A stretch of DNA of 64,000 nt from an uncultured bacterium (GTDB taxonomy: Bacteria; Verrucomicrobiota; Lentisphaeria; Victivallales; UBA1829), in the NCBI GenBank assembly GCA_902774245.1, contig CACYHQ010000001.1, positions 100,654 through 164,653 on the forward strand, given 5' to 3'. The position numbers were made by a program, and so were the translations under genes. The notes under the pieces were generated by a model. That model was not told where the DNA came from. It did not search any database and saw nothing but the letters and a program-made list of their open reading frames with translations. Shown here piece after piece: positions 33,401 through 42,081 of the stretch. How positions within the stretch are numbered: the stretch's first letter is position 1; each line of letters opens with the position of its first letter.

Positions 33401-33655
33401 TCAGGACTGCGCGGAACCGGAGTCTTTGCCGTCCTTTTCAGAGGCGGCGACCGCCGGGGCGGACTTGTCGGATTCGACAGCATCCTTCACGTCCTCGGCG
33501 GGCTGATTCACCTCTTTGAGGAAATCTTCCTTGGCCTTCTTGTATTCCTGGGAGGCGCGGCCGAGGGAACGTGCAAGTTCCGGGATCTTCTTGGCGCCGA
33601 AAAGCAGAACCAGTACGACGATGATCAGCGCGATTTCCATGGGTCCCAAATGCAT
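33401..33655 (-). CDS. tatA: Sec-independent translocase protein TatA
   Basis: An 84-residue TatA/E-type protein that forms the pore-like element of the Tat system. A short N-terminal membrane helix (MEIALIIVVLVLLFG) is followed by the conserved FGAKKIPELARSLGRASQEYKKAKEDF amphipathic region. A charged, disordered tail follows. The ATG at 33655 was chosen because a GGAGG ribosome site ends six bases upstream. The TTG further upstream would overlap that site. It is first in the operon tatA-tatC-polyferredoxin. Confidence 0.94.
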   Translation of the reverse strand: MHLGPMEIALIIVVLVLLFGAKKIPELARSLGRASQEYKKAKEDFLKEVNQPAEDVKDAVESDKSAPAVAASEKDGKDSGSAQS

Positions 33656-33755
33656 AAGATGCCTCCAAAAAAACAAAGTAGAAGTTGAACGGATTTGCGT
33701 ACGGAAGCGGCGGAAACCGGGCTGAACCGGAGTCGCGCGCGTCCGCGTTTCTCTT

Positions 33756-33783
33756 AATTTACATCCCGCCGCCTAATTTTCAA
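33756..33783 (-). promoter_or_regulatory. Promoter of the tatA operon
   Basis: Minus-strand TTGAAA (33783-33778), 16-base spacer, TAAATT (33761-33756), with TG directly before the -10. The leader is about 100 bases. Confidence 0.7.
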
Positions 33784-33841
33784 GTGTTTTCGAAAAAAAG
33801 AGCGCACTTTTTTCGGTACGGACGGAGTTTCAGCCGATACG

Positions 33842-36733
33842 TCAGTCGGCGGGCGTCGCGCCGGCTGGCACTTTCGGCAGCTTGTTGAGCATCGTCCCGT
33901 CGTCCCTGAACCTGCTCATGATCCGCAGATATCCGGTCGGCGCACGCGTGCCATCGCGGTAGGCGATGAAGAATCCGGGCGGCGGATCGGCGTTCGGCCA
34001 CTGGATAAACGGGGCGCGGATACGGTCGAGCACGGCGAGCCAGCCGACAGGGTCGAACATGCGGCGTTCGGCATCGTTGCGCGCGGAAATCTCAATCGGT
34101 CCAAACGAGTAATGACTGAGCTCGGAATTGATCTGCCGGGCGCCCGCCTGCCGTTCGGAGAGCGTCACGCCGAACGTCTCCGCGCGGTTTCCGGCGTCAC
34201 GATGGATCACGCCGAGGAACACCAGCCATCCGCAGAGGCACAGCGCGAAGTACACGCCGAGCACGACCTTCGCGGTGCGCGCGGGGCGTCCCGTCAGAAA
34301 CCACGACACACCCATCGTTTCCAGGTACGCGGCGAACGGCGCGGCGTAGAGATAATGGAACGGGTGGTACGGCTTTTTGAACGCGAGGAACGCGAGCGAG
34401 GCGAACAGGACCAGCACGAAGGAAACGATCCCGGCACGGTCGCGCCGGACGAACACGAGCACGGTCCCGGTCAGGAGCAGCGCCCCCATGAACACGACCG
34501 ACACCACGGCCATGAACGCAAGAAACGCGCCCGCGTCACGGTCGATGCCGCCAATCTCCGGATGGAACACGTCGGCGAATCCGCCGAACGTGGTCTGAAG
34601 CACGGCGAACGGGCCGCGCAGCGGGATCTGTCCCGCGGGCGTCCGGAGCCAGAGAAGCGCCCAGACCAGGAGCGAAAGGAGCAGGAATTCGACGCGTTTC
34701 CGGCGGGATCCGCCGTCTTTTTCCGCGAGGCGGACCAGCGCAAACAGCGCGAACGCACCCGCGGGCAGCAGCAGGGAATCCCCGCGCAGGGATTTGTGCG
34801 CAAGCAGAAGATACGGCGACGCCGCAGCGAACAGGAACAGGAGCGGCGCGGAGAGTTTGGCGCGCTTCGCGACCTCGTTCAACAGCAGGAAACACGCGGT
34901 CAGGGACAGCGCGGTCTTCAGGAACGCGAGCAGGATGATATCTTTCGTGAGGAGATAGAGCATCTGGAAGAACAGCGTCGAAAGTCCCCATTTGGCGAAC
35001 GGATTTGCGAACGTGTGCGATTCGACCGCGTCAAGCGCCGCCTCCTGTACCTGAAGTTCGCCCCAGTACGTGAACGGGATGTCGCCGGGCAGCAGCAACG
35101 CGGCAGCCGCCGCGGCGCACGACAGAACACCCCACGGGCCAATTTGCCGTTTCAGGAGTCCGGGTTTCCAGTCATGTCGAGAGAAATGTTTTCCGAACAA
35201 AGAATTAAACAGCCACGCCCACGCCAGAAGTCCGAGGAGGAAGAGCACCGCCCGAGACATTCCGTAGGACAGCCCGGCGAGGCTTCCAATCGAAAAGCGC
35301 GCGGCGTCGCGCAGAGCGGCGGCGTCCGGGCGCACAGCCTGAAGTCCCATCTGCGATGACAGTACCACCGGCGGGATAGTGTCGAAGAGATGCCGGTACG
35401 AGGTGATATAGATCGGAGACGGGTCGTTTTCCGGCGGCGTCACGCTGAGCGACGCCACAGCGAACATGTTCAGCAGGGAGACCGCCGCAAGCAACCCGAA
35501 CAGGCCTCGCTGCCAGCCCTGTTTCAGCGGCGCCATCACCGCCAGGATCCCGATCAGCGGGAACACGGGGACGATATAGCGCGCCGTGAAGCTTGCGCCC
35601 GAGTGCCAGCCGTTGAACGACGCGTTCATCAGCAGAAGCACCGCGAACGACAATGCGGACAGCAGCGCCACGCCGCGTTTGAGGCGGCCCTGTTTCCAGA
35701 GGAAGATGAATCCCGGGATGGCAAAGAAGAAAAACGGCGACGAGATCAGCACGCCGCGCCGCGCCCCGAAGAGAAGCTCCAGGATCAGCCAGGCGTTCGG
35801 CAGCGCCAGCAGGCCGCCCGCGGCGTCGCCCTCGGTGCGGTAGACCGGATTGATGTACTGCGCGGCGAACGAGAACGGCCCGCCGAAGCACATCGCGTTG
35901 TACAAGCAGTAGAGCACGGCGAATGGGATCCCGCCCGCGATGAACTGCCAGACGCGGGCTTTGTCACGCCATGCGATGCCGGCCAGCGCCAGCGGCAGGA
36001 GCAGTCCCGCGGAATAATCGAGCAGGACCGCCGCGCCGAACCACGCCCCGCTCGTGAAAAGAGAGAACTTCCCGCCGCGCAGATACGACCACAGGCTGAA
36101 CACCAAACACGCCGCCACGGTGGAGTGCGCCATCAGGGTGGTGGAGAACGGAAACACGGCAGTACCGAGCACGATCAGCAGCGCGCCGGAATACGCCCGC
36201 GCATCGCTCGCGCCGAGTTTCAGCAGGATTCCGACAAGCGCCAGCACGGAGAACGCCGTCGGCAGCACGCCCATCATGAAGTTCAGATACCAGGCGTCGA
36301 ATATTTCCGCGTGCGGAGCGATCCCGTCGCCCTCCGGGCAGAAATGGCGCTGGAGCGGATAGATCGGCGCAAGCAGCGCCACGCCGAACCAGGTGGTGCC
36401 GGGGGATTTGTTCGAGTAGTAATGCCCGCCGTATTCCGACCAGTCGGAAGTGTTCAGCACCTTCCCCTCGGAGTACAGGTAGCGGTCGATGCGGAACGTG
36501 TGCGCGTCTTCGCCGGTATTCTCGAAGAAAGCGAAGATCGCGTCGTAGCGCGCGATTTGGTTCACATTTCCGACCTGGAAAAACCACGCGCAGAAGACGA
36601 GCGCTGTAAAGAAAACGACAAGGGAGAGACGACGCCGCGAGGAAGACGGCATAAAAGATGTTTCTCCGGGCACGGGAACGCCGTCCCGCTCCGGTTTCGT
36701 CCGTTCGGCCTCTGCGCTGTCCCGGTTCATCAT
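33842..36733 (-). CDS. Large polytopic membrane protein, glycosyltransferase-like (GT-C fold suspected)
   Basis: A 963-residue protein with many hydrophobic segments. An aspartate-rich first loop after the first membrane helix (ARYDAIFAFFENTGED) and the following YYSNKSPGTTW resemble polyprenol-linked sugar transferases of the PMT/ArnT (GT-C) class, but I cannot place it in a family. Residues from about 530 (after a cluster of basic residues) begin a second run of helices with its own soluble loop (YWGELQVQEAALDAVE), so the protein may be two GT-C-like units in one chain. A periplasmic C-terminal domain of about 120 residues ends it. ATG at 36733, or a second one 27 codons in (closer to the first membrane helix), may be used. 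It starts eight bases after prmA. Confidence 0.75.
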   Translation of the reverse strand: MMNRDSAEAERTKPERDGVPVPGETSFMPSSSRRRLSLVVFFTALVFCAWFFQVGNVNQIARYDAIFAFFENTGEDAHTFRIDRYLYSEGKVLNTSDWSEYGGHYYSNKSPGTTWFGVALLAPIYPLQRHFCPEGDGIAPHAEIFDAWYLNFMMGVLPTAFSVLALVGILLKLGASDARAYSGALLIVLGTAVFPFSTTLMAHSTVAACLVFSLWSYLRGGKFSLFTSGAWFGAAVLLDYSAGLLLPLALAGIAWRDKARVWQFIAGGIPFAVLYCLYNAMCFGGPFSFAAQYINPVYRTEGDAAGGLLALPNAWLILELLFGARRGVLISSPFFFFAIPGFIFLWKQGRLKRGVALLSALSFAVLLLMNASFNGWHSGASFTARYIVPVFPLIGILAVMAPLKQGWQRGLFGLLAAVSLLNMFAVASLSVTPPENDPSPIYITSYRHLFDTIPPVVLSSQMGLQAVRPDAAALRDAARFSIGSLAGLSYGMSRAVLFLLGLLAWAWLFNSLFGKHFSRHDWKPGLLKRQIGPWGVLSCAAAAAALLLPGDIPFTYWGELQVQEAALDAVESHTFANPFAKWGLSTLFFQMLYLLTKDIILLAFLKTALSLTACFLLLNEVAKRAKLSAPLLFLFAAASPYLLLAHKSLRGDSLLLPAGAFALFALVRLAEKDGGSRRKRVEFLLLSLLVWALLWLRTPAGQIPLRGPFAVLQTTFGGFADVFHPEIGGIDRDAGAFLAFMAVVSVVFMGALLLTGTVLVFVRRDRAGIVSFVLVLFASLAFLAFKKPYHPFHYLYAAPFAAYLETMGVSWFLTGRPARTAKVVLGVYFALCLCGWLVFLGVIHRDAGNRAETFGVTLSERQAGARQINSELSHYSFGPIEISARNDAERRMFDPVGWLAVLDRIRAPFIQWPNADPPPGFFIAYRDGTRAPTGYLRIMSRFRDDGTMLNKLPKVPAGATPAD

Positions 36734-36740
36734 GCGGAGA

Positions 36741-37646
36741 TCAGGACGCGGGCACGCGGAAACTTCCGCCGGTCCATTCGCGTTCCGTGGAGTTGCCGAG
36801 TTCGACGCAGCCGAGGGCGGCGAAGGCGTCGCGGACCGTGGGGTATTCCGTGGTGAGGATGCCCGCGAGGATCAGGATCCCGCCGGGCCTGACCAGAGAA
36901 ACGAGGTGCTCGCGGCCTTCGATGAGCGCGGAGGAGAGGATGTTCGCCGCCACGATGTCGTAGGTCCTGCCGGGCTTGTAGTCGAGCAGGGAGGAGACGC
37001 TCAGCGCGAGCTCGGAATCCGGCACGCCGTTGATCTGCGCGTTCTCGCGGGCGATGGGGATCACGTCCGGGTCGATGTCGAACGCGTCGATCGGGGCGCA
37101 GCCGAGCGCGTGCGCCGCGATGGCGAGGATGCCGGAACCGCAACCCGCGTCGAGGAAGGACGGCGTCCGCCCGGCGGGGAATTCCGCCGCGAACCGGTCG
37201 ATGGCCGCGATGCAGGATTTCGTGGTGGCGTGCTGGCCGGTGCCGAAGCTCATGCCGGGGTCGAGCACGATCACATGCTGGCCGGGTTCCGGCGTGTACT
37301 GTTCCCACGAGGGACGCACCACGATGCGCGGGGATATGACCATGGTCTTGAAGTGGATCTTCCAGGATTCCGCCCAGTCTTCCTTCTTGATCTCGGCCGT
37401 GCGCGGATCCTCCAGCACCACGCCGAACTCGCGCCACATGGGGATAAGCTCGGACTTCAGGCGTTCGCAGAACGCGGCTGCCGAGGCTTCGTCGACGCAG
37501 TACACGGTGTGGCGGACGTGTTTGGTCTCCTCGTCGCGCCAGGAGCTGAAATCGAGTTCGAGCGCGTTGAAAAGTTCGGCGGCGCCCTCCGGGTTGTCCG
37601 AGGTGTCTTCGACCGTAACGCAGTAAATGACGGGTGCGGGATTCAT
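36741..37646 (-). CDS. prmA: Ribosomal protein L11 methyltransferase
   Basis: A 301-residue PrmA, a cytoplasmic methyltransferase that modifies lysines of ribosomal protein L11. The N-terminal substrate-recognition domain ends around WAESWKIHFK. The catalytic domain has LDPGMSFGTGQHATTKSC (family signature), the SAM motif FLDAGCGSGILAIAA, FDIDPDVIPIARENAQINGV and VAANILSSALIEG. It follows metW by 10 bases and precedes the large membrane protein gene, all leftward. Confidence 0.94.
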   Translation of the reverse strand: MNPAPVIYCVTVEDTSDNPEGAAELFNALELDFSSWRDEETKHVRHTVYCVDEASAAAFCERLKSELIPMWREFGVVLEDPRTAEIKKEDWAESWKIHFKTMVISPRIVVRPSWEQYTPEPGQHVIVLDPGMSFGTGQHATTKSCIAAIDRFAAEFPAGRTPSFLDAGCGSGILAIAAHALGCAPIDAFDIDPDVIPIARENAQINGVPDSELALSVSSLLDYKPGRTYDIVAANILSSALIEGREHLVSLVRPGGILILAGILTTEYPTVRDAFAALGCVELGNSTEREWTGGSFRVPAS

Positions 37647-37656
37647 AGAGGCGTCC

Positions 37657-38283
37657 TCACTTGGATATGACGAAAATGCTGTTGGATGCGAAAAGGTTGG
37701 GCCAGAGAACGGCGAGACGGCGCAGATAGTCGCCTTCGTTCGTCAGCGGTATCTCGCGGCAGATTTTGATCTTGAGCGTCTTGCACAGGTCCTTGAAATC
37801 GGATGCCGTGCCGGGGCGGATGGTCGGCGTGTTGTACCACGGCAGCGGCAGGTTGCGGTTCACCGGCATGTGGCCGAAGAGCATCTGGATGCGGGCGTTG
37901 ATGTGGCCGAAATTCATGTAGGACACGATGCCGCGGTTGCCGATGCGGAGCATCTCGTTCAGGATGATGTCCGGGCGCTGCACGGACTGGATCGTGCGGC
38001 TCAGGATCACGTAGTCGTAGGAGCCGTCGCGGAAATCGGTCAGTGCTGCGTCGAGGCTGGCGTGAATCACCGGGATGCCGCGCGCGGCGCATTCGAGGAT
38101 CTTCTGCTGGTCGTTCTCCACGCCCATGACTTTGGCGTGCTTGAGCGTCTTCAGGGCGTACAGAAGCCGCCCGGAGCCGCAGCCGAGGTCCAGGATATGC
38201 GCGCCCTCCGGGATCATGTCGCGGATGGCGGCGAGGTCGGAACGCTGGAGCTGAATTTCGTTGTTGTTGAATTTCACGTTCAT
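37657..38283 (-). CDS. metW: Methionine biosynthesis protein MetW
   Basis: A 208-residue class I methyltransferase-like protein with ILDLGCGSGRLLYAL (30-44), the family segment MGVENDQQKILECAARGIPVI, DYVILSRTIQSVQRPDIIL and SYMNFGHINARIQMLFGHMPVN. MetW partners MetX in bacteria that make methionine through O-acyl-homoserine, and is needed for full MetX activity in several of them. Here its ATG overlaps the metX stop (ATGA), which supports the pairing. It is not expected to methylate a known substrate itself. Confidence 0.94.
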   Translation of the reverse strand: MNVKFNNNEIQLQRSDLAAIRDMIPEGAHILDLGCGSGRLLYALKTLKHAKVMGVENDQQKILECAARGIPVIHASLDAALTDFRDGSYDYVILSRTIQSVQRPDIILNEMLRIGNRGIVSYMNFGHINARIQMLFGHMPVNRNLPLPWYNTPTIRPGTASDFKDLCKTLKIKICREIPLTNEGDYLRRLAVLWPNLFASNSIFVISK

Positions 38284-39431
38284 TCCGGCGGCTCCCACGG
38301 CAGATTGGTCAGGTAACTGGAGATCAGCGAGCCGAGCGCCTCGGTCTCCAGCAGGAAGGCGTCGTGCCCGTACGACGACTGGATGTTGCAGTAGGTCACG
38401 TCGTTGCCGTTGTCGAGCAGCGCGCGGACGAGCTCCTTGGACTGGTAGGCGGGGAAGAGCCAGTCGCTGGAGAAGGATACGATGAGGAACGGCGTTTCGA
38501 CCGGCTTCAGCGCTCCGGCGAGGTTGCCGTCGGCGCAGTCGGAGAGGTCGAAATAATCGATGGCACGCGTGATGTACAGGTAGGAATTGGCGTCGAAGCG
38601 CTCCACAAACTTCGAGCCCTGGTGCGCCAGGTAGCTCTCGATGCGGAAGTCCTTCGAGAACGCGAAATCGTAGTCGGATTGAGGCGATTCCTGCAGCGCG
38701 CGCCCGAACTTGTGGTTCATGGATTCGTCGCTCAGGTAGGTGATGTGCGCAAGCATGCGCGCCGTCGCCAGTCCGCGCTGCGGCTGCTCCTCGTAGTTGC
38801 CGTCGAGCCAGTGCTGGTCGTTCATGATCGCCTCGCGGCTGACCCAGTTGAACGAGATGCCCTGAGAGGACACGCGCGCCGTGGTGGCGATGGCGATCGT
38901 GCCGTTCACTGCCTCCGGGTAGGAGACGCCCCACTGGAGCGCCAGCATGCCGCCCATGGAGCCGCCCGCCACGCAGAACCATTTTTTGATCCCGAGGTGA
39001 TTCATCAGGCGTTCCTGCGCGCGCACCATGTCCGCGACCGTGAGGATCGGGAAATCCATGTTGTAGCGGCGTCCGGTGTCCGGGTCGATGCTGCGGGGAC
39101 CGGTCGAACCGGAACACCCGCCGATGATATTGGAGCAGACGATGAAGAGCTTGTTGGTGTCGAACGGCTTGCCGGGACCGACCATGTCGTCCCACCAGCC
39201 GGGCTTCTTGTCCTCGGGGGAATGATAGCCCGCCAGGTGCGCGTCGCCGGAAAGGGCGTGTTCAACCAGGACGGCGTTGTCCGCCTCGGGGGAGAGTTTG
39301 CCGTAGGTCTCGTAACGGATCACGACGCCTTTCAGGCTGCGTCCGCAGTCGAGGGGGAGTTCTTCCTCGAAAAAATAGTCGGAGGGCTGTACGATCCCGA
39401 CTGAACTGCTGCACGGTTGATCCTGTGCCAT
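38280..39431 (-). CDS. metX: Homoserine O-acyltransferase (MetX)
   Basis: A 383-residue alpha/beta hydrolase-fold enzyme that acylates homoserine with acetyl- or succinyl-CoA in methionine synthesis. Diagnostic parts are LVEHALSGDAH, NIIGGCSGSTGPRSIDP, VAGGSMGGMLALQW with the nucleophile Ser158, and the late FSSDWLFP aspartate and YGHDAFLLE histidine. I cannot tell acetyl from succinyl specificity by eye. The ATG at 39431 is preferred over the longer frame because it follows a GGAG-rich region and gives the family length. It forms an operon with metW, prmA and a membrane protein gene. Confidence 0.94.
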   Translation of the reverse strand: MAQDQPCSSSVGIVQPSDYFFEEELPLDCGRSLKGVVIRYETYGKLSPEADNAVLVEHALSGDAHLAGYHSPEDKKPGWWDDMVGPGKPFDTNKLFIVCSNIIGGCSGSTGPRSIDPDTGRRYNMDFPILTVADMVRAQERLMNHLGIKKWFCVAGGSMGGMLALQWGVSYPEAVNGTIAIATTARVSSQGISFNWVSREAIMNDQHWLDGNYEEQPQRGLATARMLAHITYLSDESMNHKFGRALQESPQSDYDFAFSKDFRIESYLAHQGSKFVERFDANSYLYITRAIDYFDLSDCADGNLAGALKPVETPFLIVSFSSDWLFPAYQSKELVRALLDNGNDVTYCNIQSSYGHDAFLLETEALGSLISSYLTNLPWEPPE

Positions 39432-39480
39432 GATGAACTCCCTTCCCTCCGCCGGAGCGGAGAAAACGAACTGACAAACT

Positions 39481-39509
39481 ATGTTAAGATAAAACGGAGC
39501 CGGGGTCAA
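39481..39509 (-). promoter_or_regulatory. Promoter of metX
   Basis: Minus-strand TTGACC (39509-39504), 17-base spacer, TAACAT (39486-39481). The -35 lies in the loop of the purC terminator hairpin. I saw no SAM or other riboswitch in the leader of about 40 bases. Confidence 0.5.
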
Positions 39510-39527
39510 TCGGGGACGCCGGCTCCG
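39490..39527 (-). terminator. Terminator after rplU-purC
   Basis: On the minus strand a 9-bp stem (39527-39519 with 39503-39495) with a 15-base loop is followed by TTTT. It lies 19 bases after the purC stop. Confidence 0.85.
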
Positions 39528-39545
39528 GGAACAGCGATGCTGTGA

Positions 39546-40445
39546 TTATAACGAACGGCCGCTGAGCGCTCTCAGGGCGCCGAGATACTTCTCGCGGGTC
39601 TTTTCGACCACATCCTGCGGCAGGGCGGGCGCGGGAGGCGTCTTGTCCCAGTCGAGGGACTCGAGGTAGTCGCGGACGAACTGCTTGTCGAGGCTGGGCG
39701 GATTGCTGCCGAGCACATAGTCGGCTTTCGGCCAGAAACGGCTGGAATCCGGCGTCAGCACCTCGTCGATCAGGATGATCTCGCCGTCGTCGAGTTCGCC
39801 GAACTCGAACTTGGTGTCCGCGAGGATGATCCCGCAACGTTCCGCGTGCTGGGCGGCGTCCTTGTAGATGCGGAGAGAGAAATCGGAGAGGCACTCCGCC
39901 TTCTCTTCGCCGATCAGCTCGCAGGCTTCCTCGAACGTCACGTTTTCATCGTGGCCCTCCTCGGCTTTCGTCGAGGGAGTGAAGAGCGCCTTGTCGAGCT
40001 TTTCGGACAGACGGTAGTCATCGCGCACTTCATAGCCGCCGACGGTGCCGTAGCGCTTGTATTCCTTCCAGGCGCTGCCCGTCAGGTAGCCGCGCACGAT
40101 GCATTCCATCGGGATGGGCTTGACCTTGCGCACGATCATCGAACGCCCTTCGAGGTCCTTGTCGTACTTCCGGAGCATTTTCGGGAAGTCGCTGACCTCG
40201 GAGCAGAGCAGATGATTCTGCGCCCAGGAAATATAATCGAACCAGAACAGCGACATCGCGGTCAGGACGCGGCCCTTGTCCGGGATGCCGTTCGGCATCA
40301 CGCAGTCAAACGCGCTGATGCGGTCGGTCGCAACGAATAAAAGGGAATCCCCTAAGTCGTAAACGTCTCTCACTTTACCCCGATGGGGTCGCGGGAGTTC
40401 GGGAATATCGGTTTCGAGCAGAGCTCCGTTCGAATCATATTTCAT
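39546..40445 (-). CDS. purC: Phosphoribosylaminoimidazole-succinocarboxamide synthase
   Basis: A 299-residue SAICAR synthetase, which joins aspartate to CAIR in purine synthesis. The ATP-binding N-terminus HRGKVRDVYDLGDSLLFVATDRISAFD, the VRGYLTGSAWKEYK segment, and ADTKFEFGELDDGEIILIDEVLTPDSSRFWP are all family hallmarks. The length fits the longer (about 300) eukaryote- and PVC-like group rather than the 237-residue E. coli type. It lies 16 bases after rplU, with a terminator behind it. Confidence 0.96.
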   Translation of the reverse strand: MKYDSNGALLETDIPELPRPHRGKVRDVYDLGDSLLFVATDRISAFDCVMPNGIPDKGRVLTAMSLFWFDYISWAQNHLLCSEVSDFPKMLRKYDKDLEGRSMIVRKVKPIPMECIVRGYLTGSAWKEYKRYGTVGGYEVRDDYRLSEKLDKALFTPSTKAEEGHDENVTFEEACELIGEEKAECLSDFSLRIYKDAAQHAERCGIILADTKFEFGELDDGEIILIDEVLTPDSSRFWPKADYVLGSNPPSLDKQFVRDYLESLDWDKTPPAPALPQDVVEKTREKYLGALRALSGRSL

Positions 40446-40461
40446 AAGGGCTGGGTCACTT

Positions 40462-40770
40462 TCACGCGATCGACAGGATCTTCACCTGGGTGAGTTCCTG
40501 ACGGTGGCCTTTGCGTTTGCGGCAGCCTTTGCGGCGTTTCATCTTGAATGCGATCAGCTTCGGACCGCGGAACTGTTCCACGATCTCGGCTTCGACTTTG
40601 GCACCGTCGAGCAGCGGGGTGCCGACCGTGAGGTCCGCGCCCTCGCCCTTTGCCAGAACTTCGTCAAACGTGATCTTCGCGCCGACTTCGCCTTCAATGC
40701 GTTCGACGGCAACGACGTCCTGTTCCTGGACTTTCAGCTGTTTGCCGCCGGTTTTGATTACTGCGTACAT
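40462..40770 (-). CDS. rplU: 50S ribosomal protein bL21
   Basis: A 102-residue bL21, a 23S rRNA-binding protein. Segments YAVIKTGGKQLKVQEQDVV, GAKITFDEVL, GTPLLDGAKVEAEIVEQFRGPKLIAFKMKRRKGCRKRKGHRQ are typical, ending in the basic tail. rpmA (bL27), which usually follows rplU, is not in this window; purC follows instead. It has its own promoter. Confidence 0.97.
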   Translation of the reverse strand: MYAVIKTGGKQLKVQEQDVVAVERIEGEVGAKITFDEVLAKGEGADLTVGTPLLDGAKVEAEIVEQFRGPKLIAFKMKRRKGCRKRKGHRQELTQVKILSIA

Positions 40771-40830
40771 GTCTTTTCTCCGGGTTGCGGTTGTATGTGT
40801 ATGCGTTTTTTGACTAAAAATAAACGATTT

Positions 40831-40858
40831 AATATAGCCCCATTTTCCAAATCTTCAA
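40831..40858 (-). promoter_or_regulatory. Promoter of rplU-purC
   Basis: Minus-strand TTGAAG (40858-40853), 16-base spacer, TATATT (40836-40831). Leader of about 55 bases. Confidence 0.7.
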
Positions 40859-40981
40859 ATCATTTTCCTCTTTTTTTTCGAAAAATGACCGTTTCGCGCC
40901 GTTTTTCCCGTCGCGCGGAGGCAACAGGAGACCGCGGCAACAAAGCTTGGAGGATTGCGCCGGACGTCCTTTCTTACCGGA

Positions 40982-41791
40982 TCAGAGGCAGGAAGCCGCG
41001 AACTCCACGGCGTTCTCGAAGATCACGCGGCCTTCACCCCACTCGGGGAGCCTGCCTTCGAGCTTCTGTTTCTGCCAGTCGGGGGCGTTGAACGGGGACA
41101 GGAACGCCTCGGGGTGCGGCATGAGGCCGAAGATGCGGCCGCTCTCGTCGCAGATGCCCGCGATGTCGTTCAGCGAGCCGTTCGGGTTCTCCGGGAATCC
41201 CTTCGCCTTCGAGCCGTCGGCAGCGCAGTAGCGGACCGCGGCGAGGTGGCCGGATTCGATGCGCGCGAGCACGTCGGGATCGGCGACGAACTTGCCTTCG
41301 CCGTGGCGGATGGGCATGCGGATCACGTCGATGCCGCGCGTGAAGACACACGGGGACTCCGGGTCGGCCTTCAGCGTGATCCAGTCGTCGCGGAAGACGC
41401 CGCTGTCGTTCTCGGTCAGCGCTGCCTGCTGCGTGAGGTACTTGCCGTCGAGCGCGGGCGCGAGCCCCAGGCGTGTGAGCGTCTGGAATCCGTTGCAGAT
41501 GCCGATCACGAGCTTGCCGTCGGACACGAACTTGCGGAGGTCGTCGGTCAGCTTGAATTTCAGCTTGTTCGCGAAGACCGTGCCGGACCCGAGGTGGTCG
41601 CCGAACGAGAATCCGCCGATCAGGGCGAGGATATGGAATTCGCCGAGCGTGCGTTTCCCGGCCAGAAGATCGTTCAGATGGACCTGTTCCGCAGTCGCGC
41701 CGCAGGAGGCGAAAGCCGCCGCCGTCTCTTTTTCGCAGTTCAACCCTGCGCCGGTGATGATCAGTACCTTGACTTGTTCGCGTTTACGCAT
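40982..41791 (-). CDS. purQ: Phosphoribosylformylglycinamidine synthase subunit PurQ
   Basis: A 269-residue class I glutamine amidotransferase that supplies ammonia to PurL in the fourth purine step. The nucleophile is Cys99 in GICNGFQTLTRLGLAP, and the catalytic His-x-Glu is in LMPHPEAFL. GGFSFGDHLGSG is the family oxyanion region. It is about 40 residues longer than B. subtilis PurQ, as in other PVC or Bacteroidetes-type enzymes. purL and purS are not in the window. An AAAGGCGG site precedes the ATG. It has its own promoter. Confidence 0.95.
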   Translation of the reverse strand: MRKREQVKVLIITGAGLNCEKETAAAFASCGATAEQVHLNDLLAGKRTLGEFHILALIGGFSFGDHLGSGTVFANKLKFKLTDDLRKFVSDGKLVIGICNGFQTLTRLGLAPALDGKYLTQQAALTENDSGVFRDDWITLKADPESPCVFTRGIDVIRMPIRHGEGKFVADPDVLARIESGHLAAVRYCAADGSKAKGFPENPNGSLNDIAGICDESGRIFGLMPHPEAFLSPFNAPDWQKQKLEGRLPEWGEGRVIFENAVEFAASCL

Positions 41792-41835
41792 GTCTGCCGC
41801 CTTTCAATCGTGGGGATGAAAAAATAGTACCTTAT

Positions 41836-41863
41836 AATTTACATTCTTTCCCCGGAAAAGCAA
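41836..41863 (-). promoter_or_regulatory. Promoter of purQ
   Basis: Minus-strand TTGCTT (41863-41858), 16-base spacer, TAAATT (41841-41836), with TG directly before the -10. Confidence 0.65.
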
Positions 41864-41927
41864 GTCCGCGGACAAAGGTTTCCCGAAATTCAAGCTGTAC
41901 CGGATACCCATCACCTGTTTGATACGG

Positions 41928-41950
41928 CATATACGACATATACGACCTAT
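41928..41950. repeat. Short tandem repeat, 9-base unit
   Basis: Two exact copies of catatacga followed by a diverged part (cctat), in the gap between divergent purQ and the DUF5060 gene. It is similar in style to 9033-9053. Confidence 0.6.
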
Positions 41951-42001
41951 GTTCCAATGCTTCCCCCCGTCAGCAAATTTGCGGAAAATGAGGGATGTTT
42001 C

Positions 42002-42030
42002 TTGAAAACGGGACCGCCCGGGGGTATAGT
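42002..42030 (+). promoter_or_regulatory. Promoter of the DUF5060/DUF4038 gene
   Basis: TTGAAA at 42002-42007, 17-base spacer, TATAGT at 42025-42030. It lies inside the longer open frame that precedes the true ATG, which supports the start at 42082. Confidence 0.75.
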
Positions 42031-42081
42031 AACAAACTACTTTTTCACAAACAATCCGTCCAGACAGGAGCCAGTTTCACC

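Noticed and set aside
39432..39545. Possible SAM riboswitch before metX
   Set aside because: The leader after the promoter is only about 40 bases and shows no SAM-riboswitch pattern. The only hairpin is the purC terminator.
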